Assembly: GCA_023431285.1 (NCBI GenBank)
Contig: JAEYXN010000201.1
Coordinates: 1-32,614, forward strand
Source of the DNA: Bacteroidota bacterium
GTDB taxonomy: Bacteria; Bacteroidota; Bacteroidia; Cytophagales; Cyclobacteriaceae
Reading direction: 5' to 3'
Length of the DNA: 32,614 bases
Every line of letters starts with the position of its first letter. The first letter of the stretch is position 1. Both the position numbers and the translations under genes were made by a program. Below, piece by piece: positions 16,116 to 23,672 of the stretch. The notes under the pieces were generated by a model. The model did no database searches and was not told the origin of the DNA. It worked only from the letters and a program-made list of their open reading frames with translations.

Positions 16116-17411
16116 ATGGCGAAGGTAGAACTCATCATGCCGAAAATGGGTGAAAGCATCATGGAGGCCACCATCCTGAAATGGCTGAAGAAACCCGGGG
16201 ATAAGATCGAGCAGGACGAATCGGTACTTGAAGTCGCGACCGACAAGGTTGACACTGAAGTGCCTTCGACATATGCCGGCGTGTTGCAGGAAATACTTGC
16301 GAAAGAGGGTGAGGTAATAAAGGTGGGTAAACCTATTGCCGTGATCACGACTGACGCCGAAAGTAGTTCGGAGCCTGTTACTGTAGAGAGCACTCCCGCG
16401 AAGGATGAACTTCCTTCGAAAGCTGCAACGGCCACGGTTGCCAATGGAAGTCATCATACTTCCACCGCTTTCAAAAACACTACGCGATTCTATTCGCCTC
16501 TCGTAAAGAATATTGCCAAGGAGGAGAACATCTCTGTAGAGGAACTTGAGACCATAGCCGGTACAGGTGCCGAAGGCCGCGTCACGAAGAAGGACATCCT
16601 TGACTTTGTTCATGGACGTAAGTCAGCGCCGCAAAAACAGACTTCGGGAGCTGCAGGAACTTCGTCAGCGCCAATGCCGAAGGTTCACGCATCCATCGGC
16701 TCGGGTGATGAGATCATCGAGATGGACCGTATGCGAAGAATGATCGCCGAAAGAATGGTAGACTCAAAACGCATTGCTCCTCATGTTACTTCATTTGTTG
16801 AGGCAGATGTGACCAATGTTGTGATGTGGAGAAATAAAGTCCGTAGTGAGTTCCAGAAACGCGAAGGCGATGTTCTTACATTCACACCAATCTTCATTGA
16901 GGCGGTTGTACTGGCCATCAAGGATTTCCCTATGATCAATGTGCAGGTCGACGGGGACAGAATTATCAAGAAAAAAGATATCAACATAGGAATGGCGGTC
17001 GCGTTGCCTTCCGGAAATCTGATTGTTCCTGTTATCCGGAACGCGGACCAATACACTATCGGCGGCCTCGCGAAGATTGTTAACGACCTGGCTAAGCGCG
17101 CGAGAGACAACAAACTCAAACCCGATGAATTGAGTGGAGGTACGTTTACTATTTCGAATGTCGGGTCTTTCGGCAATGTGATGGGAACACCGATCATCAT
17201 GCAACCTCAGGTAGGAATCATTGCTCTTGGTGCGATCCAAAAAAAGCCTGCAGTGATGGAAATGCCTTACGGCGATGTGATTGCTATCCGTCATAAGATG
17301 TTCTTATCACACTCGTATGATCACAGGGTTGTAGACGGAGCGCTTGGAGGCAGTGTCGTACGACGCGTGGCAGACCATCTGGAGAAATTTGATCTGAATA
17401 GAACGATATAA
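16116..17411 (+). CDS. Dihydrolipoamide acyltransferase, E2 of a 2-oxo acid dehydrogenase complex
   Basis: From ATG 16116 (MAKVELIMPKMGESIMEATI) this is 431 residues. An N-terminal lipoyl domain (1-76) has the lipoylated Lys44 in ATDKVDTEV. An Ala/Ser/Thr-rich linker leads to the E1/E3-binding domain (about 124-165; FYSPLVKNIAKEE, GTGAEGRVTKKDI). A second flexible linker precedes the catalytic domain (200-431), with His403 and Asp407 in SYDHRVVDG. It transfers acyl groups from lipoate to CoA in the core of a pyruvate, branched-chain or 2-oxoglutarate dehydrogenase. Which one cannot be settled from sequence alone; the single lipoyl domain argues against multi-lipoyl pyruvate E2s. No E1 or E3 gene is adjacent. 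A strong terminator follows the stop. Confidence 0.92.
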   Translation: MAKVELIMPKMGESIMEATILKWLKKPGDKIEQDESVLEVATDKVDTEVPSTYAGVLQEILAKEGEVIKVGKPIAVITTDAESSSEPVTVESTPAKDELPSKAATATVANGSHHTSTAFKNTTRFYSPLVKNIAKEENISVEELETIAGTGAEGRVTKKDILDFVHGRKSAPQKQTSGAAGTSSAPMPKVHASIGSGDEIIEMDRMRRMIAERMVDSKRIAPHVTSFVEADVTNVVMWRNKVRSEFQKREGDVLTFTPIFIEAVVLAIKDFPMINVQVDGDRIIKKKDINIGMAVALPSGNLIVPVIRNADQYTIGGLAKIVNDLAKRARDNKLKPDELSGGTFTISNVGSFGNVMGTPIIMQPQVGIIALGAIQKKPAVMEMPYGDVIAIRHKMFLSHSYDHRVVDGALGGSVVRRVADHLEKFDLNRTI

Positions 17412-17416
17412 TCCAT

Positions 17417-17446
17417 AAAGCCGGAACGACCCGGCTTTCTTTTTTT
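17417..17446 (+). terminator. Rho-independent terminator after the E2 gene
   Basis: AAAGCCGG (17417-17424) pairs with CCGGCTTT (17431-17438) over a 6-nt loop, followed by CTTTTTTT. It begins 6 nt after the E2 stop codon and ends that transcript before the ParA-like gene. Confidence 0.9.
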
Positions 17447-17464
17447 GCAACCTCTCCTTCTTCC

Positions 17465-17495
17465 TTGCATCGCCAGCCAGCTGTGAAGTATTTTG
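17465..17495 (+). promoter_or_regulatory. Putative promoter for the ParA-like gene pair
   Basis: TTG (17465-17467), 21 nt, then TATTTTG (17489-17495), near the Bacteroidota -33/-7 pattern. The ATG at 17527 lies 31 nt downstream. It sits directly behind the E2 terminator, where a new promoter is expected. Confidence 0.4.
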
Positions 17496-17526
17496 ACTAT
17501 CTTCGGTCAACTACAGTCGATCAGCT

Positions 17527-18150
17527 ATGACCAGGATAATTTCATTCATAAGCCGAAAGGGCGGGACGGGAAAGACGACCAACGCGATTCATCTAGCCAC
17601 TACGTTGTCTGCATCCGGCCGGAACGTAATGCTCATCGAAACTGATACGAACTATACCCTGAACACACTCCGGAAAATGGAGCTCTTCAAGGCCAAGAAA
17701 GACGTGAAACCTTTCGAGATTCTGGGTTCACAGGACAGCACCGTGGCCGACGAGCTTACGGGGATAAAAAATTCCGGTAAAGCGGACATTGTAATTGTAG
17801 ACAGCGCAGCCAAAACAACAGATGAAGGCATCAAGAAACTTTGCCTTGTGAGCGACCTGGTCGTTGTTCCTACCAGCCTTACACAGAATGATCTTCTGGT
17901 CACATATCAGACTGTGACTGATCTCGCTCCCGCCAGACAACTTAACGACAAACTGAAGATCCTTGTATTGCCTAACCGTATATACCGACAGACTAATCTT
18001 TATACTATACGGGAGACCTTGAAGAACCTTGACGCCATAATACTTCCTGCGATCGTTCCCCAGAAGAATCTTTTCGTAAATTTCAGTACGCTTGAGCCAG
18101 AGAAAGAATATCAACCGGTGGCACAGGCAATACTAAACTATCTCGCATGA
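17527..18150 (+). CDS. Orphan ParA/MinD-family ATPase
   Basis: This 207-residue protein has a deviant Walker A motif RKGGTGKTTN with signature Lys11 and Lys16, switch I Asp40 (LIETDTN) and Walker B Asp92 (DIVIVDSA). This matches short ParA-type ATPases that dimerise on ATP and bind DNA or membrane to position a cargo. It lacks the N-terminal helix-turn-helix of plasmid ParA and has no obvious C-terminal amphipathic membrane helix of MinD type. No ParB or parS is nearby. Its stop overlaps the start of the next gene by 4 nt (ATGA), so that small protein is probably its dedicated partner. The cargo is unknown. Confidence 0.88.
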   Translation: MTRIISFISRKGGTGKTTNAIHLATTLSASGRNVMLIETDTNYTLNTLRKMELFKAKKDVKPFEILGSQDSTVADELTGIKNSGKADIVIVDSAAKTTDEGIKKLCLVSDLVVVPTSLTQNDLLVTYQTVTDLAPARQLNDKLKILVLPNRIYRQTNLYTIRETLKNLDAIILPAIVPQKNLFVNFSTLEPEKEYQPVAQAILNYLA

Positions 18151-18509
18151 GCAAGAAGAAGAATACGCTGAAAGATCTGGATGAATTCCTAAAACAGCAG
18201 GCCGCATCTTTGGTCTCACCTGAACCCGTGAGCACCGAGCCTGCCCAGATCATTCCGCCAACGGACTATTCTACCAAAACGGAAGACGGGGAAGTTACTA
18301 CTGATACAATCTTCAGAGACCTCCATGCGCTGGCACAACGCGATCCCGAGTCTTTCCGCCAGAAATTATACGCACTCATCATCCAGATCGTGGAAGCGCA
18401 GAAACCTTCGCTCCCGGAAGATAAGATGCTCATTAACACCGCCCTCTTTCTCAAGAGCGGCGACAACTGGAAAGAAGCTATCCGGGAATACTGGAAGAAA
18501 AGCTTCTGA
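18147..18509 (+). CDS. Small charged protein coupled to the ParA-like ATPase (candidate partner)
   Basis: This 120-residue protein begins MSKKKNTLKDLDEFLKQQA, a basic and helical N-terminus. A disordered Pro/Glu/Thr linker (about 24-50) follows, then a helical C-terminal half (about 52-120; IFRDLHALAQRDPESFRQKL, LFLKSGDNWKEAIREYW). No known domain is recognised, and it is not ParB-like (no HTH). The overlap of its ATG with the ParA stop implies translational coupling and a fixed ratio. A basic N-terminal segment is a common way for ParA partners to stimulate the ATPase, as in ParB, McdB and MinE. That role is inference here. Confidence 0.75.
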   Translation: MSKKKNTLKDLDEFLKQQAASLVSPEPVSTEPAQIIPPTDYSTKTEDGEVTTDTIFRDLHALAQRDPESFRQKLYALIIQIVEAQKPSLPEDKMLINTALFLKSGDNWKEAIREYWKKSF

Positions 18510-18532
18510 GGAAATTTGCTTTCACCTGGTGC

Positions 18533-18562
18533 TTTGCCGAACCGGGCATTCAAGTTAATTTG
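18533..18562 (+). promoter_or_regulatory. Putative promoter for the trans-sulfuration gene
   Basis: TTTG (18533-18536), 18 nt, then TTAATTTG (18555-18562), one mismatch from TAnnTTTG. The ATG at 18587 follows after 24 nt. Confidence 0.5.
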
Positions 18563-18586
18563 GGCAGTATTCAAAATCAGTAGCGT

Positions 18587-19732
18587 ATGAAATTCGGAAC
18601 TAAAGCAGTCCACGCCGGAGTTGAGGCTGATCCTTCTACCGGGGCGATCATGACTCCCATCTTTCAAACTTCAACATATGTACAGGAGTCTCCCGCGAAA
18701 CACAAGGGTTATGCCTACGCACGTGGTGCAAACCCGACAAGAAACTCCCTGCAGAAAAGTATTGCCGCGTTGGAGAATGGGAAGTTCGGACTTTGCTTTT
18801 CCAGTGGGATGGGGGCAACGGATGCGGTGATCAAGTTACTGAACCCTGGCGATGAAGTCATCACGAGCAACGACCTTTATGGAGGATCCTACCGGATGTT
18901 CAAAAGAGTATTTGAGAAGTTTGGAATCAAGTTCCATTTCCTCGACTTGTCGGATGTAAAGAATATTGAGAGCGTTCTCAACGACAAGACCAAACTGTTC
19001 TGGCTTGAAACGCCTACCAATCCGTTGATGAACATCGTAGATATCAAAGCATTTACCGACATCGCGAAAAAGCGGAATATCATCACTGCAGTTGACAACA
19101 CATTTGCATCGCCATACTTACAGAATCCACTCGATCTAGGAGCAGACATTGTGATGCATTCCGTGACCAAATACCTTGGCGGACACTCCGATGTGGTGAT
19201 GGGAGCGCTTGTGGTAAACGATGAAAAACTTTATCAGGAACTGGCTTTCATTCACAACTCATGCGGAGCAGTACCCGGCCCACAGGATTCGTTTCTTGTA
19301 CTTCGGGGAATCAAGACGCTCCATTTACGCATGGAACGTCATTGCCTTAATGGAAGAAGAATCGCAGACTTCCTGAGGAATCATCCAAAGGTTGGAAAGG
19401 TTTACTGGCCTGGATTTGAAGATCATCCAAATCACGCGGTAGCGAAAAAACAAATGCGTGACTTCGGAGGAATGCTTTCATTCACATTAAAAGACGACAG
19501 CGTTACTAAGGCCACACAGTTGATGGAGAGCGTCGAATTGTTTTCGCTTGCTGAATCCCTTGGAGGAGTCGAGTCTCTGATTAATCATCCAGCGTCAATG
19601 ACACACGCAAGTATCCCTAAGGAAGAACGACTTAAGGGAGGACTAACCGATTCCCTGATGCGTCTCAGTATCGGGGTGGAAGATTCCGAAGACCTTATCG
19701 CCGACCTTGAACAAGCCCTTGCCAAATTATGA
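18587..19732 (+). CDS. Cystathionine gamma-synthase/lyase family PLP enzyme
   Basis: This 381-residue protein is a Cys/Met-metabolism PLP enzyme of normal length. It has GYAYARGANPTRNSL near the N-terminus, the cofactor stacking segment SSGMGATDA, LETPTNPLM, Asp170 contacting the PLP nitrogen (AVDNTFASP) and the Schiff-base Lys195 in SVTKYLGGHSD. The C-terminal ESLGGVESLINHPASMTHAS is the family signature. It either joins an activated homoserine to cysteine (MetB, methionine synthesis) or cleaves cystathionine; sequence alone does not separate these. It overlaps the next gene by 4 nt (ATGA). Confidence 0.92.
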   Translation: MKFGTKAVHAGVEADPSTGAIMTPIFQTSTYVQESPAKHKGYAYARGANPTRNSLQKSIAALENGKFGLCFSSGMGATDAVIKLLNPGDEVITSNDLYGGSYRMFKRVFEKFGIKFHFLDLSDVKNIESVLNDKTKLFWLETPTNPLMNIVDIKAFTDIAKKRNIITAVDNTFASPYLQNPLDLGADIVMHSVTKYLGGHSDVVMGALVVNDEKLYQELAFIHNSCGAVPGPQDSFLVLRGIKTLHLRMERHCLNGRRIADFLRNHPKVGKVYWPGFEDHPNHAVAKKQMRDFGGMLSFTLKDDSVTKATQLMESVELFSLAESLGGVESLINHPASMTHASIPKEERLKGGLTDSLMRLSIGVEDSEDLIADLEQALAKL

Positions 19733-20136
19733 TAATCAATACAAGGCTTTTAATGTCCCTGTCTGCCATGAGTCTGATGGCTCTTGGAGTAGTTCTTAAC
19801 TTTCTTCCTGGGGAATCATACCAGGCTATTTCGAATACAACCACTGAACCGGCATCAGCCCTTGCTATCCAATTGCTGGGAGGAGCACTTTTCGGATTTG
19901 GAATGATCAACTGGACAGCGCGGGGAAACCTTATCGGAGGAATCTATAACAAGCCCGTCGCTATAGGAAACTTCGCACACTTTCTGATCGGTTCTCTCGC
20001 TTTGGTGAAAGCCTCTGTGGGGAAGAATCCATTCGTCATTGCGCTCATTGCATACTACGCACTCTTCGCAATTGCATTTTGCTACGTTATGATGACGCAT
20101 CCCATCAAAGAGAAAACCAGCGGGGCATCACAATAA
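19729..20136 (+). CDS. Small four-helix membrane protein (unknown function)
   Basis: This 135-residue protein has four predicted membrane helices, at about 8-26, 43-62, 78-95 and 102-122. It has a short hydrophilic loop after helix 1 (PGESYQAISNTTTEPA) and a basic tail (HPIKEKTSG). No catalytic motif is seen. Its ATG overlaps the stop of the trans-sulfuration enzyme, so they are translated together, but a shared function is not evident. It ends 7 bp from the stop of the convergent LytTR gene. Confidence 0.75.
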   Translation: MIINTRLLMSLSAMSLMALGVVLNFLPGESYQAISNTTTEPASALAIQLLGGALFGFGMINWTARGNLIGGIYNKPVAIGNFAHFLIGSLALVKASVGKNPFVIALIAYYALFAIAFCYVMMTHPIKEKTSGASQ

Positions 20137-20143
20137 TCCGGCT

Positions 20144-20581
20144 TCAGCGATCCAGCCATGTCTTAAAGTTATTAGCGCGATCCCGGCTGACAAAAAGCTC
20201 GTGATCGCATGTTTGATTAAGTTTTAGTTCGAGGGTACCGTTGGACAGGGATTTGACTTCCTGGATACAGTCGACGCACACCAGGAACTTCCTGTTTACA
20301 CGAAAGAACACGTCTGGGTCTACGACCTGCTGGAGATCGTCGAGGGAATAATCAATGATGTATTTTCTGTTATCGGCTTTTGAGACCAGATAAACTTCTT
20401 TGCCATCAGCAAAAAAGTAAGACACCTCTCGAACAGGCTTCACCTGAAACTTATTACCCGATCGGATAATAAAACGCTTCCTGAAATTCTTACCTGAAAA
20501 GGAAACGGCCTCTGCCTGTTTGAAGAATGCATTCATTTCTTCAGGCAATTGGGCACCAGCTTCAACAATCAGGTACTTCAT
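20144..20581 (-). CDS. Orphan LytTR-domain DNA-binding regulator
   Basis: This 145-residue protein carries a LytTR domain at about 35-140 (FIIRSGNKFQVKPVREVSYF, VYLVSKADNRKYII, LDDLQQVVDPDVFFRVNRKFLV, LELKL). The N-terminal ~34 residues are too short for a receiver domain, so there is no phospho-acceptor. LytTR domains bind direct repeats upstream of target genes. Without REC it must be controlled by expression level, a ligand or a partner. No kinase is adjacent. It lies downstream of the FAS1 gene on the same strand but is separated from it by a terminator. Confidence 0.9.
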   Translation of the reverse strand: MKYLIVEAGAQLPEEMNAFFKQAEAVSFSGKNFRKRFIIRSGNKFQVKPVREVSYFFADGKEVYLVSKADNRKYIIDYSLDDLQQVVDPDVFFRVNRKFLVCVDCIQEVKSLSNGTLELKLNQTCDHELFVSRDRANNFKTWLDR

Positions 20582-20644
20582 CTAGAATCATCGGGTTAAT
20601 ACTATCATAACCCCATCACGTCCGAAATGTTCTTTCATCAGATC

Positions 20645-20682
20645 AAAAAAGAAAAAGGAAGCCCTTTTACAGAGCTTCCTTT
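20645..20682 (-). terminator. Rho-independent terminator after the FAS1 lipoprotein gene
   Basis: On the minus strand AAAGGAAGC (20682-20674) pairs with GCTTCCTTT (20662-20654), followed by TTCTTTTTT (20653-20645). It starts 19 nt after the FAS1 stop codon. Confidence 0.88.
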
Positions 20683-20700
20683 CGAAACCAACCTCATCCC

Positions 20701-22122
20701 TTACGGCACAAGAACTTTATCTATCACGTGGATTACTCCGTTGGTCGCATGGATATTAAGGGCGTTCACCTGCAAGGCAGCTTCGTTTGCCTCACCAGAA
20801 CCGCCTGTCACTGTAGGAGGGCTGGCGCCAACATCAACAGTCACGTTTCCATTCAGTGTTGCCACCTGACCACTGGATAGATCAGATGAGAATACGCGTC
20901 CAGCCACCACGTGGTGCTTCAGAACAGCGATCAAAGTATTCAGCGGAATGTCATCAATACCTTCTACATCGAGGGCATTGTAGAGCTCCTGGAACGCCGC
21001 GTCTGTCGGAGCGAAGACAGTAAGGTTTCCATCTGAGCTTACTGCATTAAGTAAATCATTAGCTCCCTGTCCCTCTGTGCGAAGAAGTGCTGCGAGAAGT
21101 TGAGTGAACTCAGGGTTCTCAGCATCAGTAGAAGCAACTACAATTTCAGCAATCGTATTTGACGGAGGCAATAACGTTCTATCGATCACGTGAACCACTC
21201 CATTAGATGCAGCAATGTCTGTAGCCACTACTTTCGTCGTACCATTGATAAATACGCCCCCCTCATTCTTGCTGAGGTAGATGGTTCCATTTAGTGTCTC
21301 TGCAGAAGAACTGCCCACTGCGATATCGGATGCCATCACCTCTCCGGAGATCGCATGATAAGTGAGCACAGCGTTAAGCGTTTCCTGATCAGGAAGACTC
21401 GTAATCCCTGCCGCGGCAAATGCAGCATTCGTCGGGGCGAAAAGAGTTTTTGCATCGGAGTTCAGAAGAGTTTCCAATACTACCGGAGATGCTGCTTTGA
21501 CAGCTGCAACCAGCGTAGTGAAATTCTTATTGAAGTATGCTGGCGCTACTATAGTGCCTACGATAGGACGGATCGATGGCGGTACCAACACTGCGTCGAC
21601 TACGTGTACCACGCCATTTGACGCAGCCACGTCTGCAGTCACAACAGAAGTGTTGCCATTCAGTTTAACACCACTGCTCACGTTCACATCGATTGGCTCG
21701 CCTCCGACAGTATTAACCGCTCCGTTGCTAAGCTGGGTTGAACGCGCCTCGCCCTGAACAACATGGTATTCGAGAATCTCTTTTAATACATCTTCAGGGA
21801 TATCATTCAGGCTGGTTTGACCAATAGCTTCAAGAAGGTCTTCGAAAGCTGCGTTGGTCGGTGCAAATACCGTGAACTTGGAAGCACCACCCAAAGTAGA
21901 CACCAGATCAGGATATTTAATCAGCGCTGCTTCAAGAGATGAGAGATCATTGTTCTCCTGTGCGAGTGCTACAATAGTTTTGCCTGCCGGAGAAGCTGGG
22001 CCGTCGTCATCATCGCTGTCGCATTGAACAAACGTGAACGCCACTAGCGCAATGGCGAGAGTTCTTGCCAGGAAGTTCATACCGAACTTCGGGCGTGACT
22101 GGTTATTAATCATTGATTTCAT
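20701..22122 (-). CDS. Triple fasciclin (FAS1) domain lipoprotein, probably surface exposed
   Basis: This 473-residue protein has a signal region ending in FVQC (Cys34 from the first Met; ATG 22080 would give a shorter 20-residue signal). The cysteine is followed by DSDDDDGP, an acidic stretch of the kind that directs Bacteroidota lipoproteins to the cell surface. Three FAS1 domains follow at about 48-181, 187-319 and 323-472. Each has the H1 motif (TVFAPTNAAF, TLFAPTNAAF, TVFAPTDAAF), a YH-like strand (EYHVVQG, TYHAISG, KHHVVAG) and the H2 motif (ASNGVVHVVD, ASNGVVHVID, ATNGVIHVID). FAS1 proteins mediate adhesion or matrix contacts. Gln at -1 of the lipobox is slightly atypical. Confidence 0.93.
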   Translation of the reverse strand: MKSMINNQSRPKFGMNFLARTLAIALVAFTFVQCDSDDDDGPASPAGKTIVALAQENNDLSSLEAALIKYPDLVSTLGGASKFTVFAPTNAAFEDLLEAIGQTSLNDIPEDVLKEILEYHVVQGEARSTQLSNGAVNTVGGEPIDVNVSSGVKLNGNTSVVTADVAASNGVVHVVDAVLVPPSIRPIVGTIVAPAYFNKNFTTLVAAVKAASPVVLETLLNSDAKTLFAPTNAAFAAAGITSLPDQETLNAVLTYHAISGEVMASDIAVGSSSAETLNGTIYLSKNEGGVFINGTTKVVATDIAASNGVVHVIDRTLLPPSNTIAEIVVASTDAENPEFTQLLAALLRTEGQGANDLLNAVSSDGNLTVFAPTDAAFQELYNALDVEGIDDIPLNTLIAVLKHHVVAGRVFSSDLSSGQVATLNGNVTVDVGASPPTVTGGSGEANEAALQVNALNIHATNGVIHVIDKVLVP

Positions 22123-22258
22123 GTTTCGTTATGAGATTGTTTACTTCCCAGAACAGCAGCAAACAAAGAGTGTTTAGCCAAATGGAGTGAGCAGTATGGA
22201 TTGATGGATGAATCGGGATTATTCAGGAGTGAAAGGCGAAGCACTCATTCATCAGCGA

Positions 22259-22289
22259 TTTGCATTTCAATGCCGCTTTCTTATTTTTA
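22259..22289 (+). promoter_or_regulatory. Putative promoter for the MFS gene
   Basis: TTTG (22259-22262), 19 nt, then TATTTTTA (22282-22289), one mismatch from TAnnTTTG. Transcription would begin near 22296, which supports translation from ATG 22308 rather than an upstream in-frame ATG at 22260. The rest of 22123-22307 shows nothing further. Confidence 0.55.
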
Positions 22290-22307
22290 GAGTTTCCAAA
22301 AATCCCA

Positions 22308-23585
22308 ATGGAGTCTCATAAGTTAAGATCGCTCTTTACGCTTCCTGTTATCGTTGCTGCTTTGGGATACTTCGTTGATATATACGACCTGCTTCTTTTC
22401 AGCATTGTGCGGAGGCCCAGCTTACTTAGCCTTGGAATTCCGGAAGAGAGCCTCCTGGCGGAAGGCGAGTTCCTCCTCCAGATGCAGATGGGAGGAATGC
22501 TTGTGGGCGGTCTTGTATGGGGGATCCTTGGCGACAAGAGAGGAAGGCTTTCCGTCTTGTTTGGATCAATCCTGGTTTATTCCCTTGCCAACATTGCAAA
22601 CGGTTTCGTTACCAACATGACACAGTACGCAGTGCTTCGTTTCGTAGGTGGCTTTGGCTTAGCGGGAGAACTGGGTGCCGGAGTCACGCTTGTTGCTGAA
22701 ACACTATCTCCAAAAGTGAGAGGCTACGCCATCACCTTTATTGCAACGTTTGGGCTGATGGGCGCGGTATGTGCCAACCTGGTAAGTAAAGTTGTCACAG
22801 ACTGGCAATGGAACTACTTCATCGGTGGTGGCCTTGGCCTGGTCCTTCTTGTCTTGCGTGTCTCGGTGATGGAATCTTCGATCTTCCTGAAAAGTAAAGT
22901 CAAAGAGCTGAGCAGAGGCGACTTCTTTCAGCTTTTCCGAAAGAAGTCCAGGTTCATAAAATTTGCAGGATGCATCCTGATTGGCTTACCTATCTGGTAT
23001 AGCATTGGGATACTGGTTACGTTCTCTCCAGAGTTCGCAGCGGCACTTGGCGTTCCTGGAACGGTGGTGGTCGGCGACGCGGTGATGTACAGCTACATCG
23101 GTCTCGCAGTAGGAGATCTTTCAAGCGGAGTGCTGAGCCAGATCTTTGTGTCACGTAAAAAGATTGTCAGGTTCTTCATACTGCTCACGCTGCTCTTCAT
23201 CCTTCTGTTTCTTTTCAGCCCGGTACGAACACTCCCATTCTTTTACTTCACCTGTTTCATGATCGGCGTCGGCATCGGATACTGGGTATTATTTGTAACT
23301 ATCGGCGCAGAACAGTTCGGCACCAATCTTAGGTCTACGGTGACCACCTCGGTACCGAATTTCATCAGGGGGACCGTGGTACCTTTAACATTGATGTTCA
23401 AATTCTTACGAGAAAACCTGAAAACTCACTTCAGTGGGGAAATGTCTCCTGAAGATGCCAAGAACAAAGGACTGATATTAGGAGCGCTCCTTGTGGGCGT
23501 TTTCACTATTGTGATCGCCTTCATCGCCTTGCGCGCCATAGATGAAACCTATGGGCGCGACCTGAATTTTGAAGAAGAAGACTGA
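22308..23585 (+). CDS. MFS transporter (sugar/metabolite:H+ symporter-like)
   Basis: From ATG 22308 (MESHKLRSLFTLPVIVAALG) this 425-residue protein has about 12 membrane helices. The major-facilitator motif A-like loop 2-3 is GDKRGRLSVLFG, and the acidic FVDIYDLLLF in helix 1 and GGFGLAGELGAG in helix 4 resemble the metabolite:H+ symporter/sugar porter branch. A charged cytoplasmic loop (KSKVKELSRGDFFQLFRKKSR) lies between helices 6 and 7. It ends with an acidic tail (NFEEED). Substrate unknown. It stands alone, with its own promoter, next to a TPR kinase with a separate promoter. Confidence 0.88.
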   Translation: MESHKLRSLFTLPVIVAALGYFVDIYDLLLFSIVRRPSLLSLGIPEESLLAEGEFLLQMQMGGMLVGGLVWGILGDKRGRLSVLFGSILVYSLANIANGFVTNMTQYAVLRFVGGFGLAGELGAGVTLVAETLSPKVRGYAITFIATFGLMGAVCANLVSKVVTDWQWNYFIGGGLGLVLLVLRVSVMESSIFLKSKVKELSRGDFFQLFRKKSRFIKFAGCILIGLPIWYSIGILVTFSPEFAAALGVPGTVVVGDAVMYSYIGLAVGDLSSGVLSQIFVSRKKIVRFFILLTLLFILLFLFSPVRTLPFFYFTCFMIGVGIGYWVLFVTIGAEQFGTNLRSTVTTSVPNFIRGTVVPLTLMFKFLRENLKTHFSGEMSPEDAKNKGLILGALLVGVFTIVIAFIALRAIDETYGRDLNFEEED

Positions 23586-23625
23586 AACGAAACTTCCTCC
23601 ACCTTTATTCGTTAACCGAACAGCG

Positions 23626-23655
23626 TTGTAAGTCCTTCTGTATTTAATAATTTTG
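23626..23655 (+). promoter_or_regulatory. Promoter for the TPR histidine kinase
   Basis: TTG (23626-23628), 19 nt, then TAATTTTG (23648-23655), an exact match to TAnnTTTG. Transcription should start near 23662, only about 11 nt before the GTG at 23673, so this gene would have a very short leader. Confidence 0.65.
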
Positions 23656-23672
23656 CACTGATTAAGAAAGCC

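Noticed and set aside
15884..16613. Minus-strand ORFs of 186 and 204 codons over the cinA-E2 junction
   Set aside because: They are antisense to the lipoyl and binding domains of E2, overlap each other and have no recognisable product.
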